This document shows positions 57,292 through 64,000 of a stretch of DNA of 64,000 bases, piece by piece. Every line of letters starts with the position of its first letter. Within the stretch, counting starts at the first letter, position 1. The position numbers and the translations under genes are program-made. The stretch lies in NCBI RefSeq assembly GCF_001262505.1, contig NZ_KQ410730.1:186001-250000 (forward strand), read 5' to 3'. This stretch comes from Shinella sp. SUS2. GTDB lineage: Bacteria > Pseudomonadota > Alphaproteobacteria > Rhizobiales > Rhizobiaceae. A model generated the notes under the pieces. It was not told the origin of the DNA and ran no database searches. It worked only from the letters and a program-made list of their open reading frames with translations.

Positions 57292-58271
57292 CGGGAAGGT
57301 CTCAATATGCCCCAGGGCCGGCGGCCGTCGGCCCAGTGCATGAGGGGCAGCACCAGCCGCTGCACGAGGATGACGAAGCTCGCCACCGCAAGGCGCCCGA
57401 GCGCGTTGCGCGGCACACTTTCGAGGAGGTAGCGCTGGGCGGCGTTGAGATCGAGCTGGCCGATCTGCAACAGGTCGTCGCCGCGGGCATAGTCGAGTTC
57501 GGCGGCGCAAAAATCGTTGTATTCCGCCTTGCGGTGCTTTGGCGCGGCGTCGAAGGTCTTTTTCAGGTTGTCCGAGCCGCCGGTATAGGCATCGGTGATG
57601 ACGAAACGGTCGGCATCGAAGCCCGCCTCCTTGCCGACGCCGAAGACATGGCGGTGCGCGGCCATGATCTCCGTCGCGATCATCTGCTGGCGCAGCGAGC
57701 GCCGCGCGCCGCGGCTCGGCGAGGGAAAGACGTCGGAAAAGGTTTCCGCCACCATGCCGGCGACGGCGGGAACCTGCGTGACGTTGGAGATCCAGAGCGG
57801 CCGGAGCTGGTTGCGCAGGAAAAGCAGGAAACAGGTGAGGCCGTAGAGCACCCAGGAAAGACCCTGGCTGCGCACCGTCGGGTCGATCATCACCAGCCCG
57901 AGATGCAGCACCTCGACGGGCTTGCCCGACAGCGAGAGCGAGAGGACCGGCAGCGCATTGAAGGCGACGGGCGTGCCGTCGGAAACGCGGTAGACCAGCG
58001 TGACGATGGTGCGCTGGAGCACGTCCTCGCGCGCCGAAAAGACGCCGTAGTCGAGATCGCCATGCGGCACCGCGCGGCCGGCGACCTTCAGGAGATCGGC
58101 CCTGAGCGCGCCGAGCTCGCGCTCGTTCATCCACAGGCCCGGAAACTCGACGATCCGGGCGCGAAAATCGGCCGAGGTCTTGAGATCGAGGTCGAGGCGC
58201 TTCTTCAGGACGACCGACAGGAGGTTGTACAAGGGACCGATCCGGAAACGAGAGGCGGGCTGGCCGCGCAT
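57288..58271 (-). CDS. GNAT-like acyltransferase domain protein (327 aa)
   Basis: The middle region (VLHLGLVMIDPTVRSQGLSW, about residues 120-139) resembles the GNAT acetyl-CoA loop (Q/R-X-X-G), and the region around it reads like the central sheet. The N-terminal 80 residues and the C-terminal 100 residues have no recognised domain. A C-terminal hydrophobic stretch (RLAVASFVILVQRLVLPLM, about 292-310) may contact the membrane. Coupled by overlap to the E1-like gene, so a joint acyl or peptide transfer reaction is possible (inference). I cannot name the substrate. Confidence 0.65.
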   Translation of the reverse strand: MRGQPASRFRIGPLYNLLSVVLKKRLDLDLKTSADFRARIVEFPGLWMNERELGALRADLLKVAGRAVPHGDLDYGVFSAREDVLQRTIVTLVYRVSDGTPVAFNALPVLSLSLSGKPVEVLHLGLVMIDPTVRSQGLSWVLYGLTCFLLFLRNQLRPLWISNVTQVPAVAGMVAETFSDVFPSPSRGARRSLRQQMIATEIMAAHRHVFGVGKEAGFDADRFVITDAYTGGSDNLKKTFDAAPKHRKAEYNDFCAAELDYARGDDLLQIGQLDLNAAQRYLLESVPRNALGRLAVASFVILVQRLVLPLMHWADGRRPWGILRPSR

Positions 58272-58351
58272 AGTGGCGGTCGAGAGGTAAGATTTGGTTT
58301 AACGCGGAGGATAGGCGGTTTGTAAGGGGGTATCGTGCGCCACGCTCCTCC

Positions 58352-59995
58352 TCAGGCCGAACGCCCCGCCTCCCTTGACGCCCGCTCCAAACTCCGGCCG
58401 AGAACGCCAAGAAAAATGGCGAAGAACCGCCTGGGCCCGTCCTCGGCCGCCAGCGTGAAGCCGCCGAAGTGATCGGCCAGAGACCGGTAGCAGGCGAACC
58501 TGTCGGGGGCGATATAGGACGGTGCGGCAGCCGGCGACTGGCGCAGGCAATACCAGTCGACGACGAGGTCGAGGAGAGGGATGGCCTCCAGCGGCGCGAT
58601 GTCGAGACCGGCCGGCGACGTTCCCCCTGCCATCAGCCGGGAGAGACCGGCGAGCGTCATGCCGCGCGCCAGTTCCGCCATCTCTGCCGGCCATTCCCGT
58701 GGCAGGAAGCGCTGGACGACGAGGGCGCGCATGTGGCGGTGCAGGAAATCCCCATAGTTACGCGCGGCAAGCGCCGGGTCGGGGGCAAGGCCGGCGCGGG
58801 CCTGCTCAGTCCGGTAGAGCGCGAGTAGATCGGCATCGAGCGGCGCCTCGGCAAGCGAGACGGTCTCGACCGACGGCGCCCCGTCTCCCGTCTCGACCAC
58901 GACGAAGCCGGCGGGAAAGGCAACGAGCGAGGGTACGGCGATATTGACGAGGCTGCGGCCATCGGCCGAATGGCGCGTGCGGGCCTCGACATGCAGGTGG
59001 CCGCTGAAATGCAGCGACAGGCCGCCGGCGGCGAGCGTCTCGGCAACGATCGGGCACGGCGTGCGCTTCGCCACGATCGTTTCGCCGAAGAGGGCGCGCT
59101 CGCTGTCCGTCTCGTCCTCGAACGGGTCGAGAACGGGGTAGTGCGAGAAGGCGAGGAGCGTCTTGCCATCGCGTTCCGCCCGCGCCGCGACGTCGGCGAT
59201 CCAGGCAAGGAGATAGGGTTTCACGCGCAGGAGCGCGTTCCAGCCGGCATCGGAACTGCCAAAAAAGGCCCTTTTGCGAGCGATGTCGCGCCGGCCGTTG
59301 CGCGGCTCGAAGACATTGGCGTCGATCATCAGGAGCCACAGGCCGTCTTCCGGCTCGACCAGGTAGGAGGCGTCCATCAGCCGCCGCACGGTGCCGCCAT
59401 CGGCGGAATGGAGGTCATGCTCGCGCTCGGGCGGCGCATCGCGGGTGCCGAAGGGCGTTTCGAAATGAAGATCGTCGGGACGGCGGAAATAGCCGAAATC
59501 GCCGAGCGCGCGAATGCCCGCCAGCACGCCGTCGCAATACATCTTCTCCGTCACGACCGGACGGCCCGGATCCTCCGCCGCCTTTTCCGCATCGCTCGTC
59601 ACCAGCGTCGTGCCGCCCTCGGCATTCACGTAGCGGGTGTCATGATGCTTGCCGAGCGGGCCGAAGACGTCGTGGTTGCCGGGCGTGGCATGGAAGCGGA
59701 GGCCATGACGATCACGATAGGCCGCGAGCAGCCCTACGAGGCTCGCCACCGTGCCGCGCTGGCCGTCATCCGTATAGTCGCCGAGCAGCACGACATGGCG
59801 GATGCCCATGGCGACGATCCGGTCGAGCGCCGCGGGCAGGGCGGCGAAACTCTCGTTGTAGACACGGGTGGAGCGGACGGTATCGGCGAAGGTGCGCACC
59901 GTCAGCCTTCGTCCGTTCACGACGATGCCGGGAAAATCATAGTCGCCTTCGATATCGTGGAAATGGGCGTCCGCGATGACGGCGACGCGGGCCAT
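58352..59995 (-). CDS. Calcineurin-like metallophosphoesterase, paralogue of 433-2022 (547 aa)
   Basis: It has the same motif series as the first copy: ADAHFHD (residues 8-14), GDYTDDG (about 71-77), PGNHD (about 105), SHYPVLDPF (about 283) and GHLHVEA (about 334). The STRVYNES, DASYLVEP and LVNIAVPS segments are shared too. It is encoded five bases downstream of a methyltransferase gene, in the minus-strand run with the nucleotide-sugar dehydrogenase. The first copy is paired with a cysteine phosphatase instead. This suggests two uses of one phosphoesterase type. Substrate unknown. Confidence 0.87.
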   Translation of the reverse strand: MARVAVIADAHFHDIEGDYDFPGIVVNGRRLTVRTFADTVRSTRVYNESFAALPAALDRIVAMGIRHVVLLGDYTDDGQRGTVASLVGLLAAYRDRHGLRFHATPGNHDVFGPLGKHHDTRYVNAEGGTTLVTSDAEKAAEDPGRPVVTEKMYCDGVLAGIRALGDFGYFRRPDDLHFETPFGTRDAPPEREHDLHSADGGTVRRLMDASYLVEPEDGLWLLMIDANVFEPRNGRRDIARKRAFFGSSDAGWNALLRVKPYLLAWIADVAARAERDGKTLLAFSHYPVLDPFEDETDSERALFGETIVAKRTPCPIVAETLAAGGLSLHFSGHLHVEARTRHSADGRSLVNIAVPSLVAFPAGFVVVETGDGAPSVETVSLAEAPLDADLLALYRTEQARAGLAPDPALAARNYGDFLHRHMRALVVQRFLPREWPAEMAELARGMTLAGLSRLMAGGTSPAGLDIAPLEAIPLLDLVVDWYCLRQSPAAAPSYIAPDRFACYRSLADHFGGFTLAAEDGPRRFFAIFLGVLGRSLERASREAGRSA

Positions 59996-60000
59996 GGGGC

Positions 60001-60486
60001 TCAGGCCCGCCTGCGATAGAGGAAGTAGCGCTTGCTGTCGACGGAGGCGGGCAGCGCCAGAGGCTCCAGTGCGGCATGGTCGAGCGGCAGGCCGCTGATG
60101 GCAACGCCGGCGGTGCCGAGCGCGCGGGCGACGACATCCGGCAGCCAGGTCAGCGTGACCGCGTCCTTGTCGTCATAACCGGTGCCGATATCGGCATGGA
60201 CGAGCGCGGCATTCGTGCCGGCAAAAGCCCTTGCCGTCTCGACGATTTCCCCGAGCACCAGGTCGCCCGGTGGCGGTGTGGAGGAGGAATGCGCGCCGAG
60301 CGCCCGGTCGAAGGCGACGATGCGCCGGCCGGGGAATTTTTCGCGCAGGTGATCGAAGGTGCGGCCGTTGCCAAGGCCGATTTCGAGGATCGCGCCGTCG
60401 TCCGGCAGCGGCAGGTTCTGCGCGACATGATCGATGACGTCGCGCTGGGCGGACATGCGGCGGATGAAGCTTTCGAGACGGCTCAT
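60001..60486 (-). CDS. Class I SAM-dependent methyltransferase-like protein (161 aa)
   Basis: A Rossmann-type methyltransferase signature ILEIGLGNGRTFDHLREKFPG (about residues 33-53; G-X-G-X-G) is followed by VAFDRALGAH. It is short (161 aa), so it may be a minimal or divergent member; acceptor unknown. ATG 60486 starts at MSRLESFIRRMSAQRDV; an in-frame extension overlaps the upstream gene and is rejected. It is eleven bases downstream of the dehydrogenase and five upstream of the phosphoesterase. Confidence 0.78.
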   Translation of the reverse strand: MSRLESFIRRMSAQRDVIDHVAQNLPLPDDGAILEIGLGNGRTFDHLREKFPGRRIVAFDRALGAHSSSTPPPGDLVLGEIVETARAFAGTNAALVHADIGTGYDDKDAVTLTWLPDVVARALGTAGVAISGLPLDHAALEPLALPASVDSKRYFLYRRRA

Positions 60487-60497
60487 GCAGGAAAATC

Positions 60498-61841
60498 TCA
60501 GGCCTTGAGGATCGTATCGGCGGCGATGCCGCGCCGGGCAAAGACGTTGCGCGTGTCGACGATCAGCGCGCCCCATTCGGCGAGCGCCGCATAGTCGACA
60601 TCGTCATGGTCGGTGGCGATGAGGATCGCGTCGAAGGCACGGATATCCGCCTCGTTCCAGGAAGCCGACGGGTGGCCGCGGAACGCGCCGTATTCGCGGG
60701 TCGGCGGTATCTCCGGCACATGCGGGTCATAGTAGCTTGCCGAACCGCCGCGCTCCTCGATCAGCTCGATCAGCTTCAGCGAGGGGCTTTCGCGGATGTC
60801 GGGCACGTTCTTCTTGTAGGCAAGGCCGATCACCAGCACCTTCGAGCGGCTCAGCGCCTTGCCGGCGCGCCGGTCGAGCGCTTCGGCCAGCCTCGCCACC
60901 ACATGGCGGGGCATGGCCGAATTGATCTCGCCGGCCAACTCGATGAAGCGGGTCGGCAGCTCGTGGGCGCGCGAGGCCCAGGTGAGGTAGAAGGGATCGA
61001 TCGGGATGCAATGGCCGCCGAGGCCCGGGCCCGGATAGAAGGGCATGTAGCCGAAGGGTTTCGAACTGGCGGCGTCGATCACCTCCCAGATGTCGATCCC
61101 CATGGCCTCGTAGACGACCTTCAGCTCGTTCACCAAGGCGATATTCACGGCGCGAAAGATGTTCTCCGTCAGCTTCACCGCTTCCGCCGTGGCGGTGGAG
61201 GAGACGGGCACGACCGTCTTGACCACCGCGCCGTAGAAGGCGGTGACGAGCGCCTGCGCCGTATCGCCGTCGCCGGCGACGACCTTCGGGATGGTCGAGG
61301 TCTGGAATTCGCGGTTGCCGGGGTCCTCCCGCTCCGGCGAGAAGCCGAGGAAGAAATCCGTGCCGGATTTCAGGCCACCGGCCTCCAGCGTGCGACGCAC
61401 CAGGCCGTCGGTCGTGCCGGGATAGGTGGTCGATTCCAGAACGACGAGCTGGCCGGGGCGAAGCGTCGCGGCGATGTCGCGGCAGGTCTGCTCGACATAG
61501 CGCATGTCGGGATCGCGGTGACGCGTCAGCGGCGTCGGCACGCAGATGGCGATGATATCGCATTCACCGAGCCGGGAGAAATCGCTCGTCGCGGCAAAGC
61601 GGCCGGCGCGATGCTCCGCGTCGAGAATGTCACTCGGCACCGCCTCGATATAGCTGCGCCCGGCCTCGATCGCGGTGATCTTGCCCGGGTCGATATCGAA
61701 ACCCGTCACGGTAAAGCCGGCACGGGCAGCGGTGATGGCGAGCGGCAGGCCGACATAGCCGAGGCCGACAATGCCGACGCGGGCCCCGCGAGACGTTATT
61801 CGGGCCAGCAGCGTCTCGTGGGAAAGCAAGGCAGTTGGCAT
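60498..61841 (-). CDS. Nucleotide-sugar (UDP-GlcNAc/UDP-Glc type) dehydrogenase (447 aa)
   Basis: NAD-dependent four-electron oxidation of a UDP-sugar to a uronic acid. The N-terminal Rossmann motif is VGIVGLGYVGLPLA (about residues 22-35), and the catalytic Cys is in GPGLGGHCIPIDPF (about 263-276). The substrate-binding PVSSTATAEAVKLTENIFRA segment is present. The GGHCIPIDPFYL pattern fits UDP-N-acetylglucosamine/galactosamine dehydrogenases (WbpA/WbpO/TviB-like) better than Ugd, but the choice needs testing. ATG 61841 starts the family N-terminus. It begins the minus-strand run, divergent from a glycosyltransferase gene. Confidence 0.92.
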   Translation of the reverse strand: MPTALLSHETLLARITSRGARVGIVGLGYVGLPLAITAARAGFTVTGFDIDPGKITAIEAGRSYIEAVPSDILDAEHRAGRFAATSDFSRLGECDIIAICVPTPLTRHRDPDMRYVEQTCRDIAATLRPGQLVVLESTTYPGTTDGLVRRTLEAGGLKSGTDFFLGFSPEREDPGNREFQTSTIPKVVAGDGDTAQALVTAFYGAVVKTVVPVSSTATAEAVKLTENIFRAVNIALVNELKVVYEAMGIDIWEVIDAASSKPFGYMPFYPGPGLGGHCIPIDPFYLTWASRAHELPTRFIELAGEINSAMPRHVVARLAEALDRRAGKALSRSKVLVIGLAYKKNVPDIRESPSLKLIELIEERGGSASYYDPHVPEIPPTREYGAFRGHPSASWNEADIRAFDAILIATDHDDVDYAALAEWGALIVDTRNVFARRGIAADTILKA

Positions 61842-62062
61842 CGGCACTCCGCGCACATATACAGGACCGCGCGTTGAGATGGGAGAGTTTGGCCAGCCTG
61901 TCAACCCTAGCCCGAACGGGGCGAGGGATGGATGCGAGGTCCGTGGGCCGGTTTCCGACCCGCCCGCAATGCTGCGGCAACACGGTGCGCAGCGAGCTGT
62001 TCCACAACGCGCGCCGTGCTTGCGGCACCCGGACGACAAGCAGAAAGGGCCCGCGGGCGAGC
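61842..62062. promoter_or_regulatory. Divergent upstream region of dehydrogenase and glycosyltransferase genes
   Basis: These 221 bases must carry the promoters for both directions. I could not pick out a convincing promoter or operator. Confidence 0.35.
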
Positions 62063-63160
62063 ATGAAGATCGCATTCTACGCCCCGCTGAAATCGCCCCA
62101 CCACCCCGTGCCCTCGGGCGACCGGTTGATGGCCCGCCAGCTTCTCGCATGCCTCGGCCACGCCGGCCATGCAGTGGCGCTCGCCTCGGAGCTGCGCGCC
62201 TTTTGCGGCGACAGCGATGACGCAGCGGCCTATGCGGCGCTCACGGCGCAGGCTGCGGCCGAGGTCGAGCGGCTTTCGGCGCTCTGGCGGGCGGAAGGGG
62301 CGCCGGACCTCTGGTTCTGCTACCACCCCTACTACAAGGCGCCGGACCTGATCGGCCCCGCGCTCTGCGAACGTTTCGGCATCGCCTATGCCACGGCCGA
62401 AGCCTCCTATTCCGGGCGCCGCAATATCGGCATCTGGGCCGACATGCAGGCGCGCGTCCTGGACGCCGTCCGCGGCGCCGCCGTCAATATCGGGCTCACC
62501 GCCCGCGACCGGGCGGGCCTTGCCGCCGCCACGCCGGAGGCGGTCATTGCGCCGCTGAAACCCTTCATCGACGCCGCACCGTTCACAGGTCAGACCCCGC
62601 GGCCACAGCCGGGCCATCTCGTCACCGTGGCCATGATGCGGGCCGGCGACAAGCTGGAGAGCTTTCGCGCGCTTGCTGCGGCGCTGCGGCTGGTCGAGGA
62701 CAGGCCCTGGCGCCTTTCGGTGGTGGGCGACGGGCCGCTGCGGGGCGAGGTGGAAGCACTGTTTTCCGGCATCGGCGACGGGCGCATCGCCTGGCTGGGG
62801 CAGAAGCCGCAGGCCGCTGTGGCAGAGATCCTGGCCGAGGGCGCGCTCTATGTCTGGCCGGGCTGCGGCGAAGCCTATGGGCTCGCCTATCTGGAGGCGC
62901 AGGCCGCCGGCCTTCCCGTCGTCGCCCTGCGGACGGCGGGCGTTCCGGAGGTGGTCGAGGACGGCAAGACGGGGCGCCTCACCGCGCCGGGCGATCATGC
63001 TGCCTATGCGGCGGCCATCGCGGCCCTCATGGACGACGCAGCGGAACGCCGGCGTCTTGCCCACAACGCCCGCGCCCGCGTGCTGGCCGAGCATTCGCTG
63101 CCGGCCGCCGCCGCGGCGCTCGACGCCATCGTGCGGAAAGCTGTAGGAGAGACAGGATGA
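62063..63160 (+). CDS. GT4-like glycosyltransferase (365 aa)
   Basis: GT-B fold family-4 type. The N-terminus MKIAFYAPLKSPHHPVPSGD is the typical start with a glycine-bearing loop; the C-terminal half has LYVWPGCGEAYGLAYLEAQA (about residues 260-279), with the E-X7-E nucleotide-binding motif, and AAGLPVVAL and GLTGRL-like segments (DGKTGRLTAP). It transfers a sugar from a nucleotide sugar to an unknown acceptor, probably at the cell envelope with the neighbouring dehydrogenase and deacetylase. ATG 62063 is used; an in-frame frame to 61835 is inside the regulatory region. Its stop overlaps the deacetylase start by four bases. Confidence 0.9.
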   Translation: MKIAFYAPLKSPHHPVPSGDRLMARQLLACLGHAGHAVALASELRAFCGDSDDAAAYAALTAQAAAEVERLSALWRAEGAPDLWFCYHPYYKAPDLIGPALCERFGIAYATAEASYSGRRNIGIWADMQARVLDAVRGAAVNIGLTARDRAGLAAATPEAVIAPLKPFIDAAPFTGQTPRPQPGHLVTVAMMRAGDKLESFRALAAALRLVEDRPWRLSVVGDGPLRGEVEALFSGIGDGRIAWLGQKPQAAVAEILAEGALYVWPGCGEAYGLAYLEAQAAGLPVVALRTAGVPEVVEDGKTGRLTAPGDHAAYAAAIAALMDDAAERRRLAHNARARVLAEHSLPAAAAALDAIVRKAVGETG

Positions 63161-63891
63161 CGCCGCCAGCCAGCGCAAAACCCCTCGTGGAAGAAATCGC
63201 CCGCCGGGCCGCGGCGGGAAAGCCGCTGAGGCTGTGGCTGCGCGACGACGACGCCGTGGAGCCCACAGCAGCGCTCGACACGTTGCTGGCGCTGACGGAG
63301 CGCCACGCGGTGCCCGTGCTCATCGCGGTCATCCCGGCCTTCACAGGTGCGGCACTCGCGGCGCGGCTGGCCGAAGCCCCGCAGGCGCAGGTGGCGGTGC
63401 ATGGCTGGGCGCATGCAAACCATGCGGGGCCAGGGGAGAAGAACCAGGAGCTCGGCGCCCATCGCCCGGCGGAAACGGTCCTTGCCGAGCTTGAGCAGGG
63501 CTTCAAACACCTTTCCACGCTCCATGCCGGCCGCTTCGTGCCCATGCTGGTGCCGCCGTGGAACCGCATCGCACCTGCCGTTGTCGGCGGCCTGCCGTCC
63601 CTTGGTTTCAAGGCGCTCTCCGTCTTCGGTCCGGAAAAGCCGGCACCGCTCGCTGTGCTCAACACGCATGTGGACATCATCGACTGGCGCGGCACGCGGG
63701 GTGCCCGGCCGGCCGAGGCGGTGATTGCCGATCTCGTGCGCCTGTCGCAGGCCCACGACGGCCCGATCGGCCTCCTGACCCACCACCTCGTGCACGACGC
63801 AGCCGCGTGGGCGCTGATGGCGCTGATTTTCGAGGCGACCGCCGGGACGGCGGGCTGCGTCTGGGCCCGCGCGGGAGACCTCGTCGGGTAG
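63157..63891 (+). CDS. Polysaccharide deacetylase-like protein (244 aa)
   Basis: Resembles NodB/CE4-type deacetylases: a D-D catalytic motif in LWLRDDDAVEP (about residues 26-36), H-G-W-A-H-A-N-H (about 82-89) for metal binding, and P-P-W-N-R (about 132-136). A final His segment (GLLTHHLVHD, about 207-216) completes the pattern. No signal peptide is seen, so it may act in the cytoplasm on a lipid- or nucleotide-linked sugar. ATG overlaps the glycosyltransferase stop (63157-63160), confirming coupling. Confidence 0.85.
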   Translation: MTPPASAKPLVEEIARRAAAGKPLRLWLRDDDAVEPTAALDTLLALTERHAVPVLIAVIPAFTGAALAARLAEAPQAQVAVHGWAHANHAGPGEKNQELGAHRPAETVLAELEQGFKHLSTLHAGRFVPMLVPPWNRIAPAVVGGLPSLGFKALSVFGPEKPAPLAVLNTHVDIIDWRGTRGARPAEAVIADLVRLSQAHDGPIGLLTHHLVHDAAAWALMALIFEATAGTAGCVWARAGDLVG

Positions 63892-64000
63892 GGTAGTATC
63901 CTCTTCCAGTGCCGCCGCTTCATTTTTTGCTGCCGTCCGGCTCGCCAGGAAAGGAAGAGACGTCTTGTTCCGTGACCACCCGCCTCCCGGCAGGGCGGAG
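63892..64000. repeat. Window end with partial repeat
   Basis: The last 109 bases hold no open gene. CCTCCCGGCAGGGCGGAG near the end (63982-64000) resembles the GCCCGGCAGGGCAGAG core of the element at 6136-6286, so another copy probably continues past the window. Confidence 0.45.

Noticed and set aside
1..64000. Genomic island, prophage or integrated element boundaries
   Set aside because: No integrase, transposase, tRNA attachment site or clear base-composition shift was seen; gene content looks like ordinary chromosome.

Overview
The window is a high-GC chromosomal-type segment from an alphaproteobacterium, most likely in the Rhizobiaceae (Shinella/Ensifer/Rhizobium/Agrobacterium range). 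The support is the gene content (a NasTS-controlled nitrate assimilation operon, LacI-controlled ABC transporters, a cyoABCD bo3-type quinol oxidase) and many copies of the short hairpin-rich intergenic mosaic repeats (RIME-like) typical of rhizobia. I saw no tRNA, rRNA, CRISPR array, transposase or phage gene. The genus is an inference.

Layout. 1-2022: end of a cysteine phosphatase gene and a calcineurin-like phosphoesterase. 2120-4282: a LacI and a LysR regulator, divergent. 4461-10910: a peptide/nickel-type ABC transporter, with one permease fused in frame to an ATPase through repeat-like DNA, plus a class V aminotransferase; an alpha/beta hydrolase (10895-11707, minus) converges on it. 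12063-21054: nasT, nasS, narK, nirB, nirD and an assimilatory nitrate reductase. 21171-29967: a LacI regulator, a complete sugar/polyol ABC transporter (including a 62-aa membrane protein) and a dihydroxyacetone-kinase-type enzyme. 30068-36687: an RND efflux pump led by a catalytically degenerate hydrolase, with a divergent LysR gene. 36818-39813: an Imm10-like protein, a nitronate monooxygenase and an MFS symporter. 40110-45318: cyoABCD and SURF1. 45453-47412: a compact unknown operon around a degenerate DapA-like protein. 47777-52931: a TetR gene, three operator palindromes, PspA, a YiaA-like protein and an LplT-PlsC-acyl-ACP synthetase fusion. 53132-63891: a minus-strand run of eight genes (nucleotide-sugar dehydrogenase, methyltransferase, phosphoesterase, GNAT-like protein, E1/ThiF-like enzyme, polytopic membrane protein, second GNAT, Acg-type nitroreductase), divergent from a glycosyltransferase and a polysaccharide deacetylase.

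How the parts work together. The nitrate genes form a readable regulatory circuit. A consensus sigma-54 promoter at 13996-14011 starts a leader of about 178 nt. The leader holds two adjacent hairpins with A-N-N-G-N-N hexaloops, the target signature of ANTAR proteins such as NasT, and the second hairpin shares its bases with the 5' arm of a strong intrinsic terminator. NasS (nitrate sensor) and NasT (antiterminator) are encoded just upstream. The polyol transporter has two 18-bp palindromes, one filling the spacer of a candidate promoter. The membrane-repair genes are preceded by three TGAAC-N3-GTTCA sites.

The best candidates for undescribed biology are the E1/GNAT/nitroreductase gene run (53132-61841), the small-protein/degenerate-DapA operon (45453-47412), and the serine-less hydrolase that leads the efflux operon (34833-35630).
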